64,000 nt of DNA, from positions 630,166 through 694,165 of the forward strand of contig NZ_BMHO01000001.1 in the NCBI RefSeq assembly GCF_014640975.1, read 5' to 3'. The first letter of the stretch is position 1, and each line of letters opens with the position of its first letter. Below, piece after piece: positions 17,503 to 27,211 of the stretch. The notes below the pieces were generated by a model. It was not told the origin of the DNA, did not search any database, and saw only the letters and a list, made by a program, of their open reading frames with translations. This stretch comes from Microbacterium faecale. GTDB lineage: Bacteria; Actinomycetota; Actinomycetes; Actinomycetales; Microbacteriaceae. Both the position numbers and the translations under genes were made by a program.

Positions 17503-17531
17503 ATCGTGCCGACCGGACGGAAATTTGTCAA
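17503..17531 (-). promoter_or_regulatory. Promoter of the P450 operon
   Basis: Minus strand TTGACA (17531-17526), 17 bp, CACGAT (17508-17503). A perfect consensus -35 box and a -10 one base from TANNNT. Confidence 0.55.
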
Positions 17532-17618
17532 GTAATGCGCGTGCTGCATCGGGTGCATGTGGACGGCTCAGGCGAGCGTCAAGAGCAGGTTCGGCGGTGC
17601 CGCCTGGCGTCGAAAATG

Positions 17619-17637
17619 ATATCAACCGGGTTGATAT
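17619..17637. promoter_or_regulatory. MarR-type operator, copy 2 (secreted hydrolase gene)
   Basis: ATATCAACCGGGTTGATAT, perfect 9-bp arms around one base. It differs at two positions from the site at 7749-7767 and shares the flanking TG and TA. It lies about 80 bp upstream of the hydrolase ATG. The remaining gap between the P450 promoter and this gene shows nothing else. Confidence 0.7.
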
Positions 17638-17717
17638 TAGGGGGAGGTGGTGTCATCCTCGTACCGACCCGCGATTCGCGGGACCTTGACGACGATGGTG
17701 TGGGACGAGGGAGAGCG

Positions 17718-19046
17718 ATGAAGCCTGTGACGCGCCGATGGACGCACGCCGCTGCGGCGGTAGCGGTCGGGACGCTGGCCGTGACGACGGTGGCGCCGGC
17801 AGCGGCTGATGAGCCGGATCAGACGATCGAGGGGCGCCTCGCCGACTCGGCGCCGTATCGATTCGTCGTCCCGGGCGACTGGAACGGCACGGTCTTCGTC
17901 GAGCTCGACTTCGCCTCAGGCGGCCCCTCCGGTGCCCAGCAGGCGCTCATCGACGACGGCGCTGCCTATGGCGGCACGACGCGCGACGTGACGGGCTGGG
18001 ATCTCGCGGGCGCCGTCGACAACCAGCTCGAAGCGCTCGACGCATTCGCCGCCGCGGTCGGCGAGCCGTCGCGGACCATCGCGATGGGGTCGTCGATGGG
18101 CGGCATGATCGCCGCGACGACGGGCGAGCTGCACCCCGACCGCATCGACGGCGTGGTCGCCGCGTGCGGCGGACTCTCCGGCACGGTCTCGCAGTGGAAC
18201 CAGAAGCTCGACACCGTCTTCACGCTGGCGCAGCTCATCGATCCGAGCCTGCCCGTCGTCGACATCCCGGAGGACATCGAGGCCGCCCGTTCCCTCTGGC
18301 AGGACGCGCTCGCCGAGGCGCAGCAGACGCCGGAGGGACGCGCACGCATCGCCCTCGCGTCGGCGATCGGGCAGCTGCCCGCATGGTCGCAGAGCGTCGC
18401 GGACCCGGATCCGCGTGATCCGCACGAGTACCAGGCCGGGTGGTACGGATCCCTCTCGGGTGATCCGCTGCCGTACATCGGCCAGGCCATGAGCAGCCGG
18501 TACGCGAGCACGCAGCAGTTCGGCGGCCTGCCGTCGTGGAACGTCGGCATCGACTACAAGAGGCAGCTGCGGATGGTTTCGGCCGACGCGCGTCGCGTGG
18601 TGAAGGCGCTCTACCGCGACGCGGGGCTGTCGCTCGAGAAGGACCTCGCGACCGTCAACGGCGCGGATCGGATCGAGGCTGATCCGGAGGCCGTGGAGCG
18701 CTTCGCCGCGAGCTACGAGTTCACGGGCGAGATCTCCGTGCCGACGCTGACGCTGAACAACGTCGGCGACCAGATCTCGACCGTCGCACAGCAGTCGGCC
18801 TACGAGCAGCGCGTGCGACGCGCGGGGAACGCGCCCTTGCTGCGCCAGGTATACGTCGGCTCGGCGGGACACTGCGCGTTCAGCGACGCCGAGGTGGTCA
18901 CCGCCGCGAACGTGCTCCTCGATCGGCTCGACACGGGCCGCTGGGGCGGATCCACAGTTCCGCATCACCTGAACGCGGCCGCCGAGAGGCTCGACATGGG
19001 CGAGGCGCGCTTCATCAATTACCGCCTCGAGCGCTTCAATAGGTGA
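17718..19046 (+). CDS. Secreted alpha/beta hydrolase (serine esterase type)
   Basis: About 442 residues with a Sec signal peptide (hydrophobic core after RRWTH, likely cleavage after APAAA near residue 32). The nucleophile elbow is GSSMGG at about residue 123. Later NNVGDQIS and SAGHCAF segments supply candidate acid and His of the triad. ATG at 17718 follows GAGGGAGAG. No cell-wall anchor is seen, so the enzyme should be released. It is a single-gene unit between the P450 promoter and a long hairpin. The operator shared with the capA-like gene suggests induction by the same signal. Hydrolysis of an extracellular plant ester is inferred from context. Confidence 0.82.
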   Translation: MKPVTRRWTHAAAAVAVGTLAVTTVAPAAADEPDQTIEGRLADSAPYRFVVPGDWNGTVFVELDFASGGPSGAQQALIDDGAAYGGTTRDVTGWDLAGAVDNQLEALDAFAAAVGEPSRTIAMGSSMGGMIAATTGELHPDRIDGVVAACGGLSGTVSQWNQKLDTVFTLAQLIDPSLPVVDIPEDIEAARSLWQDALAEAQQTPEGRARIALASAIGQLPAWSQSVADPDPRDPHEYQAGWYGSLSGDPLPYIGQAMSSRYASTQQFGGLPSWNVGIDYKRQLRMVSADARRVVKALYRDAGLSLEKDLATVNGADRIEADPEAVERFAASYEFTGEISVPTLTLNNVGDQISTVAQQSAYEQRVRRAGNAPLLRQVYVGSAGHCAFSDAEVVTAANVLLDRLDTGRWGGSTVPHHLNAAAERLDMGEARFINYRLERFNR

Positions 19047-19062
19047 GCCGCCGCCGGCCACT

Positions 19063-19124
19063 CGTTCGTGTGACGCAAACGACCCTTCGTTCGGCCGGGA
19101 AGGGTCGTTTGCGTCACACGAACG
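19063..19124. terminator. Very long perfect hairpin between convergent genes
   Basis: Perfect 26-bp inverted repeat (outer arm starts CGTTCGTGTGACGCAAACGA) around a 10-base loop. It lies between the convergent hydrolase and padR genes and should stop transcription from both sides. The stem is about twice the length of the other terminators here. Confidence 0.7.
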
Positions 19125-19144
19125 GTCGGCGCGGGTACTCGGGG

Positions 19145-19732
19145 TCAGGCGGGGTAGTCGAGATCGTCGAGCAGGCGCAGACCGCGCTCAGCCCAGGCGA
19201 TCTCGGCACGGGCGCGGTCGACGAGGTTCTCGTAGCCGAGCCGCTTGAAGGCAACGACACGATCCTGGTCGTCCGGCTCGGTCGCGCCGAGGCGCTTCAT
19301 CAGCGCGGGGTTGGACCGCGCGTCGATCCGTTCGAGTTCGGCGTCCCACTGCGCGAGCTCTCCCTGCCAATGGGCGATGTGCTCGGAGAGGAACGTGCGC
19401 GCGGCCGCCGGCTCTGCGGCCTCGAGATAGGCGGCCTTGAGTGAGGCCGGCTCGCGCACGCGCGCGTAGGTCAGGGGACCATTGAGCCAGCCTCGGTAGT
19501 CGTTCTCGCCAGCGGGGGTGACGTGATAGACGCGCCGCGTCGCACGGGTGCCGCGCACCTGCGACTCGCCTTCGATGAGACCGGCGGCTTCCATCTTGCG
19601 CAGCTCGGGGTAGATCTGGCTGTCCGGCGCGTGCCAGAGGTAACCGACGGACGTGTCGAACTGCTTCTGCAGGTCGTACCCCGAGGTCGCGCCGACGCGG
19701 AGGAGCGCGAGGAGGGCGTATCGGAGACTCAT
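19145..19732 (-). CDS. PadR family transcriptional regulator
   Basis: About 195 residues. The PadR winged helix occupies residues 1-85 (MSLRYALLALL, SGYDLQKQFD, SQIYPELRKMEAAGLIEG) and a helical PadR C-terminal domain (Vir_act_alpha_C type) follows, with a WQGELAQWDAELERI helix. ATG at 19732 is the family start and has GAAGG 7-8 bp upstream. It lies behind the first O-demethylase gene, separated only by a perfect hairpin. PadR proteins typically sense phenolic acids or drugs; here it is the obvious candidate for the palindrome in the metF promoter. Confidence 0.88.
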   Translation of the reverse strand: MSLRYALLALLRVGATSGYDLQKQFDTSVGYLWHAPDSQIYPELRKMEAAGLIEGESQVRGTRATRRVYHVTPAGENDYRGWLNGPLTYARVREPASLKAAYLEAAEPAAARTFLSEHIAHWQGELAQWDAELERIDARSNPALMKRLGATEPDDQDRVVAFKRLGYENLVDRARAEIAWAERGLRLLDDLDYPA

Positions 19733-19750
19733 GCGATGACCTTCGTAAGA

Positions 19751-19782
19751 GACGGGGCCCGAGCTTGCGCTCGGGCCCCGTC
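19751..19782 (-). terminator. Hairpin between O-demethylase gene and padR
   Basis: Perfect 14-bp stem (GACGGGGCCCGAGC) around TTGC. It ends 18 bp before the padR start, leaving no room for a separate padR promoter downstream of it, so padR would depend on readthrough. Confidence 0.7.
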
Positions 19783-19790
19783 GGGAGAAA

Positions 19791-22109
<2,319 letters not shown>

Positions 22110-22113
<4 letters not shown>

Positions 22114-22958
22114 GACGCATCCTTTCGGAACTTCTGCGCCCACTCGGCCGTCGCCAGCAGGCCACCGAACGTGTAGAGGTGGATGCCGACGTCCCCGGCT
22201 GCGGGGTCGTCCTCGACGAGGGCGCCGAGCTCGTTCACGAAGCGGTCCGGTCCGGCGGTGCCCATGAGGTTGGTCAGCGAGAAACCGTACTTCTTGACGA
22301 TCATCGCGTTCGCGCCGACGCCGAATCGGCGGGCGAACGCGAGCAGTCGCTTGATGCCAGCCGGGCCGGGAACACCGATGCGCAGCGGCGCGTCGATGCC
22401 GCGCTGACGCACCTCGCGGATCCACGAGATGACGGGATCCGTGTCGAAGCCGAACTGCGTCAGCACGACGCGGTCGAGGTCCTGCTCCTTGAGCGCGGTC
22501 GACTTTCGCTCGAGGTGGTCCCAGAGGTCGGCGTCCGAGATGTCCGGGTGGCCCTCGGGGTATCCCGCGATCGAGACCTCCTTGACGCCGAACTCCGGAA
22601 GCCGTCCCGACTGGATCACGTCGAGCGCGCTCGCGTACGGACCCATCGGGGTCTCGGGGTCGCCGCCGACGCAGAAGATGTTCTCGATGGCGTCGACCTC
22701 GCGCAGCGCGGAGAGGAACTCCTCGAGCTGTCCGGGGGACGCGATGCGGCGCGCCGAGATGTGCGCGACCGGAGTGAATCCGGCCTGCTTCACGGCCTTG
22801 GCCGCGGCGATGCGCATCTCGAGATCCTCGTTGCCGAGGAAGGTCACGTTGATCCGCGTTCCTGCGGGGAGGGCGTGCTGGGCCTCGAGCAGTCCGGGCA
22901 CATCCTTGCCCGTCATCTCGAGGGAGTAGTCGTCGATGAGGTTGATACCGGCGTTCAC
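22110..22958 (-). CDS. metF: Methylenetetrahydrofolate reductase family protein
   Basis: About 282 residues of the MTHFR TIM-barrel family: VTFLGNEDLEMRI, VAHISARRI near residue 65, IFCVGGDPETPMGPY near 95, and TQFGFDTDPVISW near 168. In biosynthesis it makes 5-methyl-THF; in LigM-type clusters it is expected to run in the oxidising direction, turning 5-methyl-THF into methylene-THF. GTG at 22958 follows AAAGGA with 6-7 bp spacing. It is the first gene of the metF-purU-demethylase-padR unit. The sequence is shorter than a generic MetF and is probably the catabolic branch. No folD is in the window. Confidence 0.88.
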
Positions 22959-22998
22959 GGGTGATCCTTTCGAATCGGTGCGCGTCGTCGCGCGTCGA

Positions 22999-23027
22999 GT
23001 TACAGAGTACCTATATGCATAGGTAAA
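22999..23027 (-). promoter_or_regulatory. metF operon promoter with embedded palindromic operator
   Basis: Minus strand TTTACC (23027-23022), 17 bp, TGTAAC (23004-22999). The palindrome TACCTAT-ATGC-ATAGGTA (23008-23025), perfect 7-bp arms, fills the spacer and overlaps the -35 box, a classic repressor position. The PadR protein of the same operon is the best candidate. Confidence 0.65.
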
Positions 23028-23040
23028 GGGAAGAGGGAAA

Positions 23041-23077
23041 ATCGCGCCCGCCTCGACAGTGGCGAGACGGGCGCGAT
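23041..23077 (-). terminator. Terminator after the second O-demethylase gene
   Basis: 15-bp stem with one mismatch and a 7-base loop. On the minus-strand RNA the mismatch is a G-U pair, and the stem is followed by TTTTCCC, so it fits termination of the minus-strand gene. Core arms are the same as in the hairpin at 35266-35307. Confidence 0.75.
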
Positions 23078-23089
23078 CTGAGGGGCGGA

Positions 23090-24463
23090 TTAGTCCGCGC
23101 GGTAGCTCGTGCGCGCCTTCGTGGTGAGGGGCGCGGGCTGCACCGTGGCGCGGATCTTCACCTGCACGTGGTCCTCGACCTGCAGCTTGGAGGACGGCGT
23201 GTCCTCGCCCCAGATGACCGTCACCTCGGTGCCCGGCTCAGCGAGCTCCGGCTCGACGACCGCGAGCGACAGGATCGCCCGCTCGTTCGCGGAGTAGCCG
23301 GTCCACGTCGACTGGCCGACGACGCGTCCGCCTGATTCGACGCGATCCGCGTGGAAGGTGTCGTAGAGCGACATCGGCAGGTTGAAGTACTTCGCACCGG
23401 GACCCGGGCGGTACATCGAACCGACGGCGTCGGCGACGTCGTCACCGTTCCACACGAGCGTGACCTTGCGACGCGTGTCCGTGCGGCCCTCGTCGACGGC
23501 CTTCTCGAGCGCTTCGCGCCCGATGAAGTCGTGGTCGAACGAGACGATGCGACCGTAGTCGAGCTCGAACGGCGTGACGTAGTAGTCCTCGATGTTGTCG
23601 GAGTGGAAGCTGCCACCGAGCGGGGAGATCGTCTCGTACGCGTTCTCCCCCAGCCACTTGCGGTAGGGCGCGAGACGTTCATCCGTGTAGATCGCGGGAA
23701 GCGGCCGCGGGAGCCAACCCGACTCGAGCGCGTTGGTGTGGTACGCGCGGCCGCCGACCTGGATCATGTCGTGCTTCGCGCCGGCCTCAAGGAGCGCCGC
23801 GTGAACGGCGGCCTGGTCCTCCCACGGGCCCCACATCTCGAAGCCGGGCTCGCCGGCCATGCCGTGACGCAGTGCGCGGACTTCCTTGCCGCCGATCGTG
23901 AAGCGCGTCATGTGGAAGAACTTCAGCTTCGGCGGCTCCTCGCCGGTGGCCTCGCGGATGACGTCCATCGCGCCGGGGCCCTGCACCTGGTAGCGGTAGC
24001 AGACCGGGTCGCCCTGGCGGACGAGCGAGTTGTCGTCGCGCCAGATGCGCACGTCGTATCCGCCCGTGACCGCGTGGTAGTGCATCCAGTTGATCGACGG
24101 CGGGATGCCGACGGCCTGGTACTCGTCCTCTTCGAGGTGGAAGAGGATGTTGTCGCCGATCACGTAACCGTCGTGGTTGACGGCGACGAACTGCTTCGCC
24201 ATGTCGACGGGGAAGTTCTCCACGCTGTTGATCGCAAGGTCGCGGATGAGCTTGAGCGCGTCGGGGCCCTTGATGTTGAGGTCCGCCATGTGGTGCGACT
24301 GGTCGTAAAGCACCGCGGTGCGACGCCACGCGAGCTGTTCGTCGCGCCAGTTCGAGAACTCCTGCACCACGCGCGGCACGACGGCCGGCGGAGTCTGCGA
24401 CTCCCACAGCAGCTTGACGGGGCTGCCAGCTTCGGCGATCGCCTCTTCCAGGTTCTGAGCCAT
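23090..24463 (-). CDS. Tetrahydrofolate-dependent aryl O-demethylase, LigM/DesA-like, second paralogue
   Basis: About 457 residues with the same block order as the gene at 19791: [26 protein letters not shown] near residue 55, a HAVTGGYDV segment, LRHGMAGEPGFEMWG near residue 210 and a C-terminal GYSANERAILSLA. It is clearly homologous to but well diverged from the first paralogue, so different methoxylated substrates are likely. ATG follows GAGGAGGAATC. It has its own promoter region, containing inverted repeat copy A, and its own terminator, so it is controlled apart from the metF operon. LigM acts on vanillate and 3-O-methylgallate and DesA on syringate; the assignment here is by family and context. 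Confidence 0.8.
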   Translation of the reverse strand: MAQNLEEAIAEAGSPVKLLWESQTPPAVVPRVVQEFSNWRDEQLAWRRTAVLYDQSHHMADLNIKGPDALKLIRDLAINSVENFPVDMAKQFVAVNHDGYVIGDNILFHLEEDEYQAVGIPPSINWMHYHAVTGGYDVRIWRDDNSLVRQGDPVCYRYQVQGPGAMDVIREATGEEPPKLKFFHMTRFTIGGKEVRALRHGMAGEPGFEMWGPWEDQAAVHAALLEAGAKHDMIQVGGRAYHTNALESGWLPRPLPAIYTDERLAPYRKWLGENAYETISPLGGSFHSDNIEDYYVTPFELDYGRIVSFDHDFIGREALEKAVDEGRTDTRRKVTLVWNGDDVADAVGSMYRPGPGAKYFNLPMSLYDTFHADRVESGGRVVGQSTWTGYSANERAILSLAVVEPELAEPGTEVTVIWGEDTPSSKLQVEDHVQVKIRATVQPAPLTTKARTSYRAD

Positions 24464-24533
24464 GATTCCTCCTCGAATCTCGGCGGGGCACGCTCGCCTC
24501 GCCCACCCCAGTGTTGACGGATCCGGGTTCGTA

Positions 24534-24572
24534 TGTAAAACATGAGTTAGCTACGTAACACCACAGGAGAAC
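24534..24572 (+). repeat. Inverted repeat copy A, upstream of the LysR gene
   Basis: 39 bp, matching the reverse complement of copy B (25531-25569) at 33 of 39 positions without gaps. The conserved ends read TGTAAAACATGA and CACCACAGGAGAAC with ACGTA between. Copy A includes the ribosome-binding site of the LysR gene and lies in the divergent promoter of the O-demethylase gene. A TTGACG (24514-24519) sits upstream. Confidence 0.9.
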
Positions 24573-24579
24573 TTGGTTG

Positions 24580-25518
24580 ATGGACATTCCCTTCACATTC
24601 CGACAGCTCGAGTACTTCAGCGCGATCGCGAGCGAGGGCACGCTCTCGCGCGCGGCCGAGCGGTGCCACGTGAGCGCGTCCGCCCTCGCGCTGGCGATCG
24701 ATGAACTCGAACGCCACCTTTCGCTCCAACTGCTCGTGCGCCGCAAGGGGCACGGGGTGACGCTGACGCCAGCCGGATCCCGCGTGCTCTCGCTCGCCCG
24801 GCATCTGCTCACCGGTGCCGAGGCGCTCGCGAGCGATGCCTGGCAGGCATCGACGAGCGTCACCGGCACCCTCCGGCTCGGCTGCTTCTCGACGCTCGCG
24901 CCGTTCATTCTGCCGCCGATCCTGCAGGAGTTCGGTCGGCGTCATCCCGACCTCGAGCTCGACTACGTCGAAGCGAGCGCACCGCAGTTGAATGACATGC
25001 TCCTGCAGGGGCGCATCGATGCGGCGCTGCTCTACAGCGTCGACGTGTCGGCGCAGCTCGCCTTCGACACGGTGCAGGAGCATTCGCCGCACGTGATCGT
25101 CGCGGCCGAGCACCCGGCCGCGCGCCGGGGCAGCGTGCACCTCGGCGAGCTGCTGTCGGATCCTCTCGTGCTCCTCGACGTCGCGCCCGCCCGGCAGAAT
25201 ACCGAGCAGATCTTCGGCGGCCTCGGGCTGCGCCCGGTGATCGGACACACGACGACGAGCTTCGAGCTCGCGCGCTGCCTCGTCGGCCGCGGCGAGGGCT
25301 ACTCCATCCTGTTTCAGCACCCGGCCTCGGACGTGACGTACGACGGCCACGTCGTCACGCCCCTGCGGATCGCCGACAGCGTGCCGGCAACCGTCACCGG
25401 TCTCGCCCGCCCCGCGGGCGCCCCGCGCACCGCCCGATACCGTGCGCTGCACGACTTCCTGAGCGGGTGGGCGCGCTCGCGGCCCCTCCCCGGTGGGGTC
25501 GAGGTCGCGACGAGCTGA
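24580..25518 (+). CDS. LysR family transcriptional regulator
   Basis: About 312 residues. The LysR HTH occupies residues 5-65 (FRQLEYFSAIASEGTLSRAA, then HVSASALALAIDELERHL) and a LysR substrate-binding domain follows from about residue 95 (GTLRLGCFSTLAPFILP). ATG at 24580 has GGAG 10 bp upstream; an adjacent TTG at 24577 has closer spacing. It is divergent from the second O-demethylase gene, the usual LysR target layout. The gene is tightly enclosed by inverted repeats A (7 bp before the start) and B (12 bp after the stop). Effector unknown; a methoxybenzoate is plausible. Confidence 0.9.
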   Translation: MDIPFTFRQLEYFSAIASEGTLSRAAERCHVSASALALAIDELERHLSLQLLVRRKGHGVTLTPAGSRVLSLARHLLTGAEALASDAWQASTSVTGTLRLGCFSTLAPFILPPILQEFGRRHPDLELDYVEASAPQLNDMLLQGRIDAALLYSVDVSAQLAFDTVQEHSPHVIVAAEHPAARRGSVHLGELLSDPLVLLDVAPARQNTEQIFGGLGLRPVIGHTTTSFELARCLVGRGEGYSILFQHPASDVTYDGHVVTPLRIADSVPATVTGLARPAGAPRTARYRALHDFLSGWARSRPLPGGVEVATS

Positions 25519-25530
25519 CATGGCACCCGA

Positions 25531-25569
25531 GTTCTCCTGTGGTGATACGTCGCCTGGTCATGTTTTACA
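25531..25569 (-). repeat. Inverted repeat copy B, between the LysR and AraC genes
   Basis: Reverse-complement copy of the 39-bp element at 24534-24572 (33 of 39 matches). Even the AGGAGAAC ribosome-binding site is conserved although no gene follows it on the minus strand. It lies about 70 bp upstream of the AraC-family gene. Confidence 0.9.
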
Positions 25570-25639
25570 GATGAGGCGAAGCAACCGAGACTGAGGGGGA
25601 CGGCGCGCGAGGGCTGCGCCGAGATTCGAGGGCGAATCG

Positions 25640-26611
25640 ATGTTTGAGCACGATGCGACGACAGCACAGCGGATCGAGACCGGGACCGCCCACTCGATCC
25701 ATGAATGGCGGGCGATCGCGGGCAACCGCTTCGTGCCCCTCCGGGTGCGCACGCGCACCGCCGCCGACACCTTCGAGGGGATGCTCCGCTTCCGTGAGGT
25801 CGACCGGGTGAGCATCGGCGAGATCACGGCGAACACCCACACGGTGGAGCGTACGTCCGATCTCATCTCGCGGCGCGAGCAGCAGCACTTCAAGCTGAGC
25901 CTGCAGCTCGATGGCACCGGCTACGTCGCCCAGGACGGCCGCGACGCGTTCCTGCGTCCGGGCGACATCGCCATCTACGACACCGGCCGCCCCTACACGC
26001 TCGACTTCACCGACGACACGCGCTGCCTCGTCATGGCGTTCCCGACCGACGCCTTCGAGATCCCGCGCGCACTGATCCGCCGAATCACCGCGGTGCGGCT
26101 CGCGGGCGACGAGGGAGTCGGCTCGGTGATCTCGCCGTTCATGCAGCACATGGCCGAGAACCTCGACCTGCTTGACGGCGTGCACGGCGACCGGATCACG
26201 CGCAGCTCGCTCGACCTGCTCACGACGCTCGTGTACGCGGAGCTCGCGGGCGGCGATCTCGAGGAGGGCGCGTCCCGTCAGGCCGAGATGCGCACCTTCA
26301 CGACCTTCATCGAGGAGAACCTCAGCGACCCCGACCTGTCGGCCGCGTCGATCGCGCGGGAGCACTTCGTGTCGGTCCGGCACCTCCAGTACCGCTTCCA
26401 GGACGAGGACCTCACCGTCTCCGGGTATATCCGTGCGCGGCGCCTCGAGCACTGCCGCCGCGATCTGAGCGATCCGTCGCTCGCCCGGCAGTCGGTCTCG
26501 CAGATCGCGCAGCGGTGGGGATTCGCCGACGCCAGCCACTTCAGCAAGATCTTTAAGGGGCGGTTCGATGTGTCGCCGCGCGAATATCGCGGGCTGCACG
26601 TCTCGCCGTAG
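25640..26611 (+). CDS. AraC family transcriptional regulator with AraC-binding-like N-terminal domain
   Basis: About 323 residues. The N-terminal part (to about residue 210) resembles the AraC-binding-like domain found in regulators such as NphR and FeaR: HFKLSLQLDGTGYVAQDGR and LRPGDIAIYDTGRPY. The C-terminal AraC HTH has SIAREHFVSVRHLQYRF and the second-helix signature ADASHFSKIFKGRFDVSPREYR. Family members activate aromatic degradation genes. Inverted repeat copy B lies upstream. It precedes the long TRAP/ring-cleavage operon on the same strand, 143 bp away, and is the natural activator of that operon or of the O-demethylase gene that shares the repeat. Confidence 0.88.
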   Translation: MFEHDATTAQRIETGTAHSIHEWRAIAGNRFVPLRVRTRTAADTFEGMLRFREVDRVSIGEITANTHTVERTSDLISRREQQHFKLSLQLDGTGYVAQDGRDAFLRPGDIAIYDTGRPYTLDFTDDTRCLVMAFPTDAFEIPRALIRRITAVRLAGDEGVGSVISPFMQHMAENLDLLDGVHGDRITRSSLDLLTTLVYAELAGGDLEEGASRQAEMRTFTTFIEENLSDPDLSAASIAREHFVSVRHLQYRFQDEDLTVSGYIRARRLEHCRRDLSDPSLARQSVSQIAQRWGFADASHFSKIFKGRFDVSPREYRGLHVSP

Positions 26612-26754
26612 CCGACGAGTCTGCACCGGCGCCGCAGGCCCGTGCGCGAGATCACAAGAGGTCCCGCTCGGCGACGGGCAGACTCGGCCATGCGGGCGGA
26701 ACTCAGCCCGTCATACGCGACGACGGATCGAAGGCGATCCGGTGGGAGGAACAC

Positions 26755-27183
26755 GTGGTCATCCGCGACGACGCACACGATGTGGGACTTGAGCAGCGCC
26801 GGAAGATGTTCGGCGTCGCCGGCGCCGAAGACCAGGTGCACCACACGACCGATCTGAACGACAAGATGCAGGACTTCGTCACGCGCAGCTGCTTCGGCGA
26901 CTTCTGGCAGCGTGACGGCCTCACGGTTCCGGAGCGCAGCAAGATCACCGTCGCGATGCTCATCGCGCTCGGCCGAGCGCACGAGCTGCGGATCCACGTC
27001 AACGGCGCGCTCGAGAACGGGATCACCCCGCTTGAGCTTCGCGAGATCGCGCTGCACGCGATCCTCTACTGCGGGATCCCCGCAGCCAACGACGGACTTC
27101 GGGCGATCCAGGAGGTGCTCACCGAACGCGGCGTGAGCCTCGACATCGACGGAGAGGCCGCGCGCACCGCGCAGACGGCCTGA
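26755..27183 (+). CDS. Carboxymuconolactone decarboxylase family protein (PcaC-like)
   Basis: About 142 residues, close to PcaC length. The CMD block is clear: VPERSKITVAMLIALGRAHELRIH (residues about 62-82) and the LREIALHAILYCGIPAA helix near residue 100. No CxxC pair is present, so it is not an AhpD peroxidase. PcaC decarboxylates 4-carboxymuconolactone in the protocatechuate branch; this copy lies in an operon with meta-cleavage enzymes, so its exact substrate is open. GTG at 26755 follows GGGAGGAAC. It is the first gene of the operon running to 35258. Confidence 0.85.
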   Translation: MVIRDDAHDVGLEQRRKMFGVAGAEDQVHHTTDLNDKMQDFVTRSCFGDFWQRDGLTVPERSKITVAMLIALGRAHELRIHVNGALENGITPLELREIALHAILYCGIPAANDGLRAIQEVLTERGVSLDIDGEAARTAQTA

Positions 27184-27211
27184 TCGAGCAGTCAGAGACG
27201 GAAGGCGAGAC

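Noticed and set aside
24534..24545. ATGTAAAACAT-like dyad taken alone as a PadR site
   Set aside because: It belongs to the 39-bp repeat, and its first arm base is not kept in copy B, so a separate PadR site is not supported.
24547..25521. Minus-strand frame covering the whole LysR gene, starting just after repeat copy B with its ribosome-binding site
   Set aside because: The translation is low-quality, charged antisense sequence without any domain, while the LysR frame is complete. The conserved ribosome-binding site in copy B is better explained by the inverted repeat.
26616..26686. Inverted repeat CGAGTCTGC / GCAGACTCG between the AraC gene and the PcaC-like gene
   Set aside because: Nine-base arms separated by 53 bases could arise by chance in such DNA. 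It may be an operator pair, but nothing else supports it.
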